Below are positions 37,301-48,788 of a DNA stretch of 64,000 nucleotides, one piece after another (within the stretch, counting starts at the first letter, position 1; the number at the start of each line of letters is the position of its first letter). A model generated the notes under the pieces. The model had not been told where the DNA came from. It ran no database searches and was given only the letters and a program-made list of their open reading frames with translations. A program made the position numbers and the translations under genes. Source of the stretch: Sarcocystis neurona (Eukaryota; Apicomplexa; Conoidasida; Eucoccidiorida; Sarcocystidae); NCBI GenBank assembly GCA_000727475.1, contig KL647298.1:3183254-3247253 (forward strand), written 5' to 3'.

Positions 37301-40300
37301 CCGGAATCTCGATAATCCTCAAATATATCTCTCTACACGAATATATGTGTACGTGTGTGTGTGTGTGTGTGTGTGCGCATATGACAAGTCTACCTATGAC
37401 ACTTCACTCTGGCCATCGAGTTCTACACATACGTGTCATTGCCCTCTTTCTGAGACGTGTGTATATATGTGCGTGGATTTCACTTGATATATATATGCAT
37501 ATATTTGTTTATATATATATATATATATATATACCTATATATGTATATATTTGGGTAGACTCATGTTTTGATAGTTTATTCGATATAGGTGTACAGAAAT
37601 ATGTGTCTGTGGCTCTCTGTGTATTTGTATATGCGGACACTTAGAGTTAGTTATGTATATTCACCCGTCTCCTCCGTATAGAAAGATATCTATATACGTA
37701 AGTATATGTGTGTACAAATATATATCAATAAATACATGGATGCAATACGTGTATATCATATCTGTGTATTTATATGGGGCACACGAGTAGACTCCTGCAA
37801 GCGTCCCAACAGATGAACGTAGCTCAGCGATGACGCCGCGTCTCCGCGTACGCATATATATACATACATAGCAAAATGCATTCCTGCTTGTACTTGCATA
37901 TACGTATGGAAGCAGGTAGATACAGGTGTAGATAGATGAATAGATTTGGGTATGAGTATTCGATAGAAGTGTGTCGCACAGAGCTCTGTATCTGTATACG
38001 GGGACGTGGCTCTGTCCTTACGTCGAAGAGAGTTATCTACCTTTTTACAGAGAAAGACTCCTCTGTGTAGACATGCGTATGTAGGTACGCGTACACACAC
38101 ACACACTCACACGTGAGCGTAGAAAGCGAAGACGTACGTGGCAACTTCTTCGTCTGCACGGAAGAAAAACAGAGAGAGGAAAGGACGGAGGACCAAATAC
38201 ACAGAGAGAGCGATGTAGAAAGCGAGAAACAGATACGGATAGAAAGAGACACAGACAGGGGCAGAGGCTAAAAGAGGGAAAAGAAAGAGTAACATATATA
38301 TAGATGGAGAAGGAGAAGAGCAGATACACAGAGGGAAGAACAGATACAGAGAAACCGAGCAAGAGACAGAGGGGAAGAAAGGAAGGCAGGTCAGATGAGA
38401 AGAGAGAGACCGGAAGAGGAGGATGTGGGAGTTGCGAGGGGGACGGAGACCTGGGTTTCCTGGATGTTTCGTTTATATGTATCTGCAGCGGGTGATGGGG
38501 AAGAAAGTCGCGGAGTGCAGCAAAGTCCCCGCCGTCTTCGCTGTTGGCGTACTCGTCGTTTTCAGCTGGCTCGTTGTCTTGGTGAGTCACACTTCCTTCG
38601 TCGGTCTGTGTCTTTCTCTATATATGAATGTACGTACGTGATTTATTTGTTCTGTATATACAAGTGTGTGTAACTTACTTTATATACATACATATGGGTG
38701 AGTAATTTATGTCGCGGAACTGCGGACAAGGAGAAGGACGGAATCAGAGAGAGATTCATCAACCGACACACAACAAGACAGCCATATCTGCCTGCACAGA
38801 CCTGATAGTGACATATATATAGGTGTTATATATAGGAAGTATATATACAATATATATGTATATTTTCACACATGTATACATACAATTACAGATGCACACA
38901 CAGTGTGTATATATAAATATATAGGTGGAGAGATGGACAGATAAATAGATAGACAGATGTGTATATCTATATGTAGGTAGAGAGATAGACGGATAGACTG
39001 ATGAATAGATAGACATATATATGTACATGTAGATAGAGAGAAATAGAGATAGATAAAAAGATGTATGCATGTATATATGTGTATACATCTCTCTCTCTCT
39101 CTATATATATATATACGTATATGTGTGAGGGGCTACAAAGAGTGATAGATAGAGGGAGAAACATATGTGTGTAGGGATACATATATGAAGGTAGAGAGGT
39201 AGATAGACATAAATGTATATACATATATATGTATATGTGTGTATCTAAGAGTGTCTACTTAAACACGAAACAGAGAAATGAAGGGGAAGAATCGGTTTTG
39301 TGTATGTCTGTAGCAGAGATACACGGGGTTACAGGCGCACGTCCGTACATAGCAAGAGCAATCACAAATATACACATACATACATATGTGTGTGCAAATG
39401 CGTAGATGTGTATACCTACGTACATATGTAGCATATATGTATGTATATCTGTAGAGAGAGTGAGAAGTCCAGAAGAAGTCTACGTCTGTTATTCCCAGCA
39501 GCAGCAGCAATCGAAACGCGTTTAACACGTGCACGCATCGCCCTTTTGCTTCGCCGCGAAAAAGATGACGAAGACCTCCCTTGACGTGCCACTTTGGCCG
39601 CGCGTCCGCCTTCGCTTCGATCTGTATAAAGACGCGGGTACAACTTCTCCTGTCTTATCTCTCCTGCGTAGGTGTGTGGCTGTATATCCACGCACGTCAA
39701 AAGCAGGTCGTCTGCTCCCACCTTCCCCCCTTCCCCCGCACGCGGTGGCCCTACGTTTGGGATGGCGTCTCGCAGCGGACTTTGAAAACTTCACGCACGC
39801 AGGCGAGCGCATGGATATGCATATATATGTATGTGTTTGTGGGGAGGGCTTGGGGGGGAGCGCGGGCGGTTGCAGGTGAACAGACGTTTCAAATAAACGT
39901 CTCGAAGCAGTATACCACTTGCCTACACAAACACACATACAAGCGGTATGGACGCCTATACACCTACAATACATATATATGTGCGTGGGATTGTACGCAT
40001 GTATGTGTACGGGTATATATGTGAATATATAATATATCTATATATGTCAAAATGTATGTATCCATATATTTACATGTGTACATGTAAATATGCGTCTATA
40101 TGCACATATGTATAGATGTGTCCATATGTATATATGTATACGTATATATCTGTATATTTGTATATATGTGTATGTGTTAAAACATATATATGTGCATCAC
40201 ACCGACACGTATGTGATATACAGGGTCGGTGCATCCGGCTCGGTGTTTGTCCTGCTGTCTCTGTTGATAAAATTATAGCTGCCTTCCGCAGCAGACTACG

Positions 40301-43300
40301 CTACCGTCCGCCAGGGGGTCACCTGCTGCCTTGCACATATGTATTGGTGAGGAAGAGAAGGTATAGTGTGTCTATTTTGTCGAAGTAGAGAGAACATTTT
40401 TCAATAGTTGACCTTGGGTGGGAAAATCTGTCTCCTTCGTTTTGATGAGTAGGGAGGTAGAGAATTACCTGCGGGTGCTGCGCTGCTGCTGCTGCTGCGC
40501 TGCTGCAGTACATCTGCCACTGCACGTGGGTCGCGTCATTCGTCTACTCGCAGCCGAGTGTCGTCCTAAGTAAGTTTTTTATCTCCTTCTCTTTCTTCTG
40601 TCTCTTCTCCTCTTCTTCTTCTCTTTTTCCCTCTTCATCTCTTTCTGTTCTTCTCCTCTTGCTGCTGCCAGCTCCTCTGCGTTCTGCTCCTCGTGTGCGC
40701 CAAGCACGTTCTTCCTTCTCCTTCGACAGTGTGTGTGCTCCACCTCTTCTTCTTCTTCTGTTTTCTTCCTTCTCTTTGCCGTGAAGGATGTACTACATGT
40801 ATTGGCAGGCCTGGGGGAGGTACTTCTTACATGTATACATGTGTGTGTGTTTATGAAGCAGTGGGCATATACGGCTGCTTGCAGTCGGAGGGGGCGACTT
40901 GCTGCATTTCTTCTTCTTCGTCGTCCGCTACTGCCGTCCTCCTGCTGCTCCTGCTGCTTCCTACTTTGCCTCGTGTTTTGTTACGGCGGAAAATTGTGTG
41001 GTCGCTGCGCGTGCGTGGCGGCATCTGCTGCCCCCGCGGCTTCTTCTCTCGCCGTTATCTCCTCCACGTGCACAGACCGTCTGCCCAGGAGGAACTGCAG
41101 AAACTCTACGCCAAGATAAATAAGAAAAGGGGTAGTCTACCGAGGAGATAACGGTCTCAAATCAATTCCTACGCGCTCCTCTTGCAGCCCCTTCCTCCGC
41201 TCTCTTATATGCACCAGCCTTCACCTGTATACATATATAGAGACACACACACGCACACACATATATGTGTATACATATATGTATTTTATGTGGTAAACAC
41301 GTATGGGGAGAGTTGCATATATATATATAGAGAGAGAGAGACATATATATGTGTGTACAGAGATATATATACATATATGCAGGTGTCTGTACAGGAAAGA
41401 TGAGTTTGTTGTGCCAAACACGTATGGGGAATGTTGTATATATGTACGTGTAGATATGAGTACATGTGGAAGTATGTGTTTTTCTGTCTCCGCTGACACA
41501 AAAGTATATGGACACACGCGAACACAGGGAGACAGAAAGCGCCAGAGACAGAGACGGGGAGACAGAAGAGAATATTGAGCAGTGGCGAGTGATGGAGGGA
41601 AGAACATGTCTCCTGCAGACCAACGAAAAAGGTGAAGGGGCGGAGAGGGACACGAGAGGAGGTGCACCGCTGAAAACGACGCAAAAAGCAGGAGAAATAA
41701 ACGACGAGAAGAAACGACAAAAAGTAGACGAAAGGGAGAAGGAGAAGAATAGAAGACGAAAAGGGAGAAGCAAAAGAAGAAGACGACTATGGGTTGCTGA
41801 AGGTGGCGGCGCCACGGCATAGAAATTGACCCATAGGCAGACAAGGCGGAGAAAGTGTATTTATATGTGGAGAACTCCTGGTAATAGAAGTAGAAGTCCC
41901 ACACATAGTAGTGAGAAGAAACGAGAGACTGAGAGAGGAAGGCAGGGACACAGGAAATGAAAGGCAGCCACAGACAACAATAAGGAGAGAAATGCAGGTA
42001 AACAGATAAGGATCTATCCGTCTCCCATAGATATATGTATATACGTGTACACCGGCACCGCGGCCACATATATATAGATATATACGTATGTGTGTGTAGC
42101 GCTACTACCACCGCCACGTGTATACATATGTATGCTCAGACCGAATTTCCTGCTATCTCCGGGTCTGTGCCGGTCTGTATACATGTGTGCGTATATGAAT
42201 GTTAAGCAGAGAAAAAAATATACGTACACATGCGTATAGATATATGTACAGATGTATTTGTGGATGTGTGTTTGTCTGTACATACGTAAGACAAAGATGA
42301 AATTCTTTGTGTGAAGGAGCAAAAACGTTCGAGGTCGACGTTACTCTGTGTGTCAGGTGGAAAGATGAGGGACGGGAGCCGACTGCTGCAGGACGACTAC
42401 CGCGAAGCCTACTACTGGCTTCGACAAAATACGCATCCTCGTGCTCGCATAATGGCCTGGTAACCTATATACATATATATATATATATATACCTAAGTGT
42501 ATGTTGCTGTATTACCAGATATCGATACACATATTTGTACACATATATATACATATATATATATATAGCAGCAGCGGCAAAGCGTTCGTTTACATCTTTG
42601 GCAGCAACGGCAACAGCAGCCGCAGCGGCAGCCGCAGCAGCGTATTTTTCAGACGCGGCGGAGTACGCAGCAGGAGGCGCAGAGGAGGGAGCGACAACGG
42701 CAGCCGCTTCATCCGTTTCTCAGCAGCAACAGCAGCAAGGTCTCTGCATCCCACCGTCTCTATCCCCATGAACACTCACATATATGTCTGTCTGTCTGTG
42801 TGTATGTGTTTGTGCATGTGAATATATGTGTCATTCTATATTCAAGCGGATGCATATATACATATATATACATATATATGTAGGTGCGCGTCCTGTGTAC
42901 TCCACGTCGTATGGCGCCACCAGGTATATACAGCGAGAGAGGCGTATATAGATATACAGAAGTGTGTGTCAGTAGGTAAGCTCAGGTATACGTGTATACA
43001 TATGAATAGCGGAAGAGACGTTCACACATATACACACGTACATCTAGAAAGCTAATTCTATATATGTGTGCGTATACGAAAAGGTGTACCTACTGTGTAT
43101 GTGTATGTATATGTTGCATATATATATATATGTACATTTGTATATGTATATATATATGAATAGTCGTGGGTGGAAGCATGGCCTGCGTTTTCTGTTGAAG
43201 TAAAAACTTCCCTCCTGCATGCCAGTGTGAACGGTGTATCTATACTAACAGGAGACGGGCGTCAGCCTGCCAGAAGGGTCTATGTGCTTGCATGCAAAAC

Positions 43301-46300
43301 AAATAAAATACCGGAGTGTGACTGCTGCGACTAGCTGGGCCGGCGACCACATGTTGCTCTCGCTGCTGCTGAGAAGACGTGTGTTGGGCAAGAAGTTCTA
43401 ATAGAGCAATTTCTCTGGTGCATGTGTGTCTCGCCCCGATGGATGGCCCTCCGCACGTCTCCCACTTCTTTACAAGCTCCTGCTCTCTCTTCTTGATCCG
43501 CCTAGTGCCCCCCTGCGTCTTTCTGCTGCGTGCGTTGTGCTGTTGCATGCGTCGTCGTTGGTCGTCTGCATGCGCTTTGTAGCGGCGTGCCTCTTCTCTC
43601 AATAGGAACATGCGTTTTGTAGCTGCATGCGTCTCGTTGCTGCGCGCTTTTTTCAGCTACATGTCTTTCTCCGCTGCAGACCCTTCGTACTTGCATGCGT
43701 GTTGCCGCCTCTGCTGTGCTCTTCTCGGCTGCGTGCGTACACATGGCACCCATGTAGATATTTTCTGCTAGCCGCCCCGTCATCAACTACATGCCCCTCG
43801 TGGACGCATGCGTTCCATCTCCCAGCATGCAAGTATATCCCATTTTTTGCACACCTTCTCTACCCGTCTCTGGGAAAGTCTCTCTCTCTACGCAAGCGGT
43901 TCACACACAAGACACGTGTTCTTCGCTGCTGCACGCGTTTTCCGCTCGAGCCTTTGCCTGCTGCTGGCTGTCTGCCTTTTTGATTTCTCTCCTGCATGCT
44001 GCCCTCCTCTGTCGGATGCGTCTTCCCTAATTCTCTGCCCAGAGCAGTCCTTTTGTCTACGACGACTCCTACCTCGCATGCGTCTGTCTCTGTGTGCTTC
44101 TGTGCTCACACATGTATGTGTGTGTATTTCTTCCGAGTACTGACCTCCCTGTAGTGTGTACACACACAGATATCTTTCTGCACATAAGTCTCATCTCGAG
44201 AAGCCAAAACGAAAGTCCGTTTCCCTCACCCGACCTGCGCCTGACCGCAAAGTTCCCCATCTCTCTCCCTCCCTGTCTCGATGAAAGCCGTTATCTCTTC
44301 TCCGCAGCGCGTCCTGGTCTTCTGAGGCGCACCTCGCTGCTGCTGCGTGTGCGCTCGCTCTCCCGTACTCGCTCGGCTGGCTAGCCACCCCGCCTGCTAC
44401 CAGGACTGCGCTGTTCTCTGCCGGAGCTTGCTTCTCTCGCGTTTCTTCCTCGTTTTTTTCGCCACTCTTTAAGTTGCTGGGCTGCGGCCGCATACGTTGG
44501 CACGGTTGCTGTTGCTTTTGCCTCTGCGTACGTCTCTACAGTGCGCGCGCGTGCTAAAGCCAGACACGCTCTGCTGCAGCTGCCGCTGGTCCTCCTCTTC
44601 TGCAAGAGAAGGGGAGCTTTTCTCTTTTGTCTCGGCCCGCCTGCGCGCCTCTCCGGCTCAGATATTTCTACGCATGCATGGGCTGCATTGCTGCTGGAAA
44701 CGCACACATGCCCAGAGACGCAAGTAGCTGCATTTCACACCTGTGCGCTTCGCGCTTGTGGGGTTGTACTGTTCCTGCGGTTTGATGGCTCCTGCTGCAG
44801 ACGCCTCTGTTGTGTTGCTGCTGCCGCTCTCTTCTGCTGCTGCTGCTAAAAACTGCTGCTGCTTGATGCTGCTATAAACTGCTATATATGCTGCTACTAA
44901 TAAGTGTTGCTGTTTAAAATTGCTGCTTCTAGCGCGTGCCCCTCTGCTGCTCTTAGCTGCTGCTGCCACACCTCTGCCGGTGCTGCCGCCGCGTTTCTCT
45001 ACGTTTGATCTTCCTCTCACACTCGCGGTTGTACCAGTCCTACAGAAATTGCGTCTGTGCTGCTGCGACCTCCGCTGCTGTTGCTCCCTTCGTTTTGCTG
45101 CCACTGCAGATCGAGCCCTTGTGCTTGCTTTAGTGTGCTGCCAGAGCTTTCTCTCATACAACATGTAAACGTATGCATACAAAATGTCACAGGCATGCGG
45201 CTAGACTGACTGGCGACCACTGCTCGAGGTGGTACCACTCCGGCTGCTGCTACCGCTGCAGCTGCAGGTAGGGTCACTCTGCTGCTGATGTGATGACTGC
45301 ATTGCTGCTGCAGGTGGGACTACGGATATCAAGCGACTGCAATGGCAAACCGAACTGTTCTTGTTGACAATAATACGTGGAATAACACGCACATCGCTAC
45401 AGTTGCACTGGTAATTTTTGTATCTGAGGAGTTCAAAGCCCTACATAAGAACCCGTAGACGTATATGAAACTATATGAGAAACACCTACGAGTTAGTCAC
45501 TCTCCCTCAGCGTCTTTCTTCAGTACAAAGACGACGCTATCCATATGTAGAAGTATATAAGTATGTGTACAAGCATGTATGCTTTTGCTTATTTCAAAGG
45601 TACATGCGTACGCGTATACCCATACACATATATGTGTGTTGTCTGCTTGTGTACTTCTGTGGCAGAGTACGCTTTTTTGAGCATACACTCATGCACACTA
45701 ATGGCGGTGGCAACCGTATCGGCATATACACATATATGTGTATATGTTTATATATGTGTGAGCGTAAGTACGGTTTCTCTGTACATCCGTATGGGTCCAC
45801 GTGCATGACTAGTCGCACCGAAACAGCGACCACAGCTATAGCAACAAAACAGCTGCAGCAGACAACGGCGACGGCCACAGCCAGAACACAACAGCAGTGT
45901 AGGGGGACAAGCTGAGGAGCCGCTTACCTTTCTACCTGTTAGGTTCATCCTTTTGCGTGTGCCAGTGGGACGGCGATGCTGCGAGAGTGGCTCCTATGCT
46001 CATTACTTCTTATCATTGTTCCACATGTGTAGAAAGATGCCTCGATTCAAATGTAGGCAAAAGGGGTGCAATGCATTTTGTGTTGCATGCATCAGAATTT
46101 TGCCGGTGCTGCTGCTGCTCTGTATAGGCTTTCTCCTCTGACGAAGAGCGAGCCTTCGCGATTATGCAAGAACTTGACGTCGATTACGTTTTCGTAAGCT
46201 AGCTGCTGTAGCAAAACTTCTCTTCGGAATAAATTTGCTTGAGCTGTTCCAACAGGTATATATATCTACATGTATACATATATATATAGATATATATATA

Positions 46301-48361
46301 TAGATATATATATATATACATATACATGTGTGTGTGTGTACGTATAAGTGTATGTGTGTATACAATGTGTGCCTACGTGTGAGCATATAATGTACGTTTG
46401 GATGAGTAAAATTTTATACTGTACCATGCTAACGCGATGCAGGTTGTTTTTGGAGGAATATCTCGCCATCAAAGCGACGATCTAAACAAATTTCTATGGA
46501 TGGTCCGCATCGCATCAGGCGTATACCCGACGGTCCAGCAGTCGGACTTTTTGAGCAGGCGTGGGCTGGTAAGCATTTCCTTGTACCAGTGAAAACCTCT
46601 TGCTGCAAGGAAATATTTTCTCACATGACAGGTTCAATTCTTGCGTTAGCCTTTGCGCTGTACTACCATTACTGCTGCTGTTTCTGCCGGATCCAGTGCC
46701 TGCCGCACTTTTTTCCCTTTTCACTAGTGCGTACGGTTGAAACATGCCAGGTCGTTCTCTAATCACCGCGTACCACCAACGGACAACGGAGGTCCTCATT
46801 AAAATCTTAGGTGCCGTAGCTGGTTGGCGCGTTTACATGACATGTCTATTCGTGTAACAGTTGAACTCTCTTCCGTAATTACTGCGCTTCGATACACTCC
46901 ATCACGTTGTGATAGACGCACTCAAGTTTGTATGTGACTGTGGGTGTATGTGTCTGTGTTACAAGTGTGAACATACGTAAATACTTGGACTTATAACCGT
47001 ATATATAAAATTCAGGGGAACACGTTCCTTAACAACAGTATTCGACTGCCATGTTCGGCGCCACAAGACCTGCTCTACCGTACAGCAGAATGTTTTTCAG
47101 AACCTTATGTATGTGCACATGTTCATGTGTGAAGCAGCATCCCATGAAAGAAACGCATTCATAGATCGTACCTTTCATGTGTGCGCCGATGTAGACCTTC
47201 GTGCATGCGAATCGTGTTTACTTGTACACACACGTTTCACATGTCTGTAGCTGCACATGTTCCTGCACGGCGTCCGTCCTGCGGTTTGACTGCAGTACAC
47301 AGTAGGTCCGGATGCTCCGCCCGCACTAACGAACAGTCTTATGTACAAACTTTCGTACCATGGACTCAACGCGCTTACAAATGGCTTCGATTTTTTGAGG
47401 AGCGTGGACATCGGACGAAAGGAATTCACCTTGGAGCACTTTGAAGAAGCGTACACAACTGAGAACTGGCTTGTTAGGATATACAAAGTAAGGGTGAAGA
47501 CAGGGTGTAGCGCATACCGTACGGGTATGCGTGTATGACTCGCCACGTGCTTGCGCATACACACAGGGATACATTGATAAAGGATGTTATCTCCCATGCC
47601 CCGTATCTTTGACTGTTATTCTTCGTATGTGAATGTGCGGTGGTCATCAGGTGTTTTCGATTGATGCCTGCATGTACGTATATGTATTTATATATATACA
47701 TTTATATACGTATACGCAAGCATCTACAAATATGTGTGCGTGTGCATGTCTTTGCGCACAGTTGCATCGGTAAACGGATGCGTGAATAAGGTGAGTGTGT
47801 CTGTTCATTCAAATGCATCGCAGTTCTTTTTGACAGATAGAGTCGGAGGAATTTCAGCAAAACGGAGGTCGTGATTATCGGCGGGTAATTCTACCTTGTA
47901 CTGGCGCACACGCGCGTCGATACACAAATGGGACACTGTCATATAACACTGTGCCTGCATGCGTCTGCAGCGGTAGACTGATGAAGCGATTTGAAGAGCG
48001 CTTGCATAGTGCTAACACGTATTTGTTTCCAGCTCCTCAAGGACACCCCTAAAGGTATACGCATCGATATATATATATATATATATACACGATGTACGTA
48101 CGCATATACGTTGTTTCTCGATGCATCTCGTACATGTGTCATTTCAGATTACGCCGTGTGTCTCTGTGTATCTCATCCGTCCTCTCACGTGTGGAGTTAC
48201 GCTGCTGCTGTATTTTTGTTTCAATATCTGTACAAATGCTTCCCGCAGGTCAAAAAACCGGCAAATCGCCCCACCGCCCGGCAGCGACGAATTACCGCAT
48301 CGTAGTTTTCTTCCCTAAGACGACGCGCACTGTACTCGCAATGCCGTGTGCGGTGCGTTGA
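28332..48361 (+). CDS. STT3: STT3, catalytic subunit of oligosaccharyltransferase
   Basis: Transfers the lipid-linked glycan to Asn-X-Ser/Thr in the ER lumen. The conserved exons are 28332-28536, 30042-31369, 33406-33643, 35105-35244, 38489-38581, 40509-40569, 42357-42459, 45314-45410, 46128-46193, 46443-46568, 47296-47487, 48033-48054 and 48249-48361. All junctions are GT/AG in matching phase and give 927 codons from 28332 plus a stop. Counting from 28332, the STT3 signatures appear in order. The first membrane segment is at about 16-33, and [10 protein letters not shown] follows with Asp43. SVAGSFDNE has its DNE at 358-360. [10 protein letters not shown] is at 538-547 and WWDYGYQ at 723-729. 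The glycosylated NNTWNNTHI is at about 742-750 and [12 protein letters not shown] at 789-800. The start Met is unresolved, as an in-frame TAG sits just before 28332. Without its insertion the protein would be about 730 residues, normal for the family. Its introns, up to about 3 kb, are full of TA/TG microsatellites. Its 3' end faces a convergent transporter gene. Confidence 0.95.
30243..30838 (+). other. Low-complexity insertion in the first cytosolic loop of STT3
   Basis: Between [11 protein letters not shown] (end of the second membrane segment) and [18 protein letters not shown] (third segment), the open frame carries about 198 residues of Ala/Glu/Gly/Arg-rich sequence. Other STT3 proteins have only a short loop here. 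By family topology the loop is cytosolic, so the lumenal active site need not be disturbed. The frame is uninterrupted. An unspliced intron is still possible, since GT and AG dinucleotides occur near both edges, but coccidian proteins commonly carry such homopolymer insertions. Confidence 0.75.
31370..33405 (+). repeat. STT3 intron with tandem and TA/TG repeats
   Basis: The intron holds two tandem 84-base copies at 31662-31745 and 31746-31829, sharing CCGCGGCT and the GCAGCAGCAGACCA-like core. It also has a run of about 14 C near 32169-32182. Two related segments near 32213 and 32361 share GGATATATATAT and GTATTTACGGATG. No nested gene was recognised. Confidence 0.7.
34280..34560 (+). repeat. 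Degenerate tandem duplication, period about 178 bases, in an STT3 intron
   Basis: TTCAAGCGTCTGTGCGCGCTGC at 34280 recurs as TTCAAGCATTTGTGTGCGCTGC at 34458. GCGAGTGC at 34313 and ACGAGTGC at 34493 keep the same offset, each followed by a CATATCCTC-plus-TTCTTC tract. It is non-coding by position, in the intron 33644-35104. Confidence 0.6.
35245..38488 (+). repeat. Large STT3 intron with microsatellites and a 69-70 base tandem repeat
   Basis: The intron contains CTG/CAG-rich sequence at 35290-35600, (ACATAC)n-like repeats at 36200-36380, and three degenerate tandem copies starting at 36649, 36718 and 36787. Each copy carries CACGAGCC-like and GCATCAC sequence. TA repeats follow at 37480-37550 and GA-rich sequence at 38150-38420. 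Two exon-like segments (36019-36054 and 37215 onward) are not needed because the flanking exons already join in phase. Confidence 0.6.
38582..42356 (+). repeat. Two STT3 introns with TA/TG and GATA microsatellites
   Basis: The introns 38582-40508 and 40570-42356 flank the 61-base exon that encodes [21 protein letters not shown]. They are dominated by TATATA, GATAGA and TGTATG tracts, with CTT/CTC-rich sequence near 40570-40770 and GA-rich sequence near 41500-41780. No additional gene was recognised on either strand. Confidence 0.5.
42460..45313 (+). repeat. STT3 intron with TGCATGC-rich degenerate repeats and CTG tracts
   Basis: This intron splits the WWDYG motif between its first two Trp codons. 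It carries a GCA-rich patch at 42570-42750 and TA repeats to about 43160. From about 43500 to 44100, loosely repeated segments contain TGCATGCGT (for example at 43544, 43567, 43624 and 43692). CTGCTG tracts follow at 44770-45300. Open frames here look like repeat artefacts. Confidence 0.5.
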
Positions 48362-48788
48362 TCTAAATTTATGTTAGAGTTTTCTCCACGCACGTTTCTA
48401 TGAACCTTACATTGTGGAGACACACTTGTGTGCACATGTATCAATGCGTGCAGATGTACATGTGTATGAGGACGCCTACAGTAGAGGGGCAAATTGTCGA
48501 CCAGGTGGTCGCCTGCTGCTTGTTCACGCGTTTGGTTGCCTTTGTATTTCTTCGTAGATTCTGTCGTGTTTGTCTTTTACTTTCGCAACTTCGCTGTCTG
48601 AAAAAGGAACACAATGTGGGTGATAACATCATCCGATGCGCTTGGTGTACACTTTTGCTCTGTCTTCCTGTGACAACTGCCTTCACACATGTACAAACAT
48701 GTAAGTACATATATGGGTGTCGTGTTTTGTGCACGTTTAGGTCTTTTGAGGGAGAAGTTGTTTTCTCGTAGTCAGACGGAACTTACTG
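48362..48788. other. Short spacer between convergent genes
   Basis: Only 427 bases separate the STT3 stop from the stop of the minus-strand transporter, so both 3' UTRs and polyadenylation signals must lie here or overlap. It has no long repeat, in contrast to the flanking introns, and I found no gene in it. Confidence 0.6.

Noticed and set aside
37215..37330. Exon-like frame after ACATACAG inside the STT3 intron ([16 protein letters not shown])
   Set aside because: No fitting donor was found, it is not needed for phase, and it has no match to the conserved STT3 order.
46620..46650. GGTTCAATTC resembling a tRNA T-loop
   Set aside because: No matching acceptor, D or anticodon stems are visible around it, and no other tRNA-like structure was found in the window.
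47029..47110. Candidate STT3 exon starting GGGAACACGTTCC
   Set aside because: The exon ending 46568 joins in phase 0 to 47296 ([20 protein letters not shown]), which restores the family order without it.
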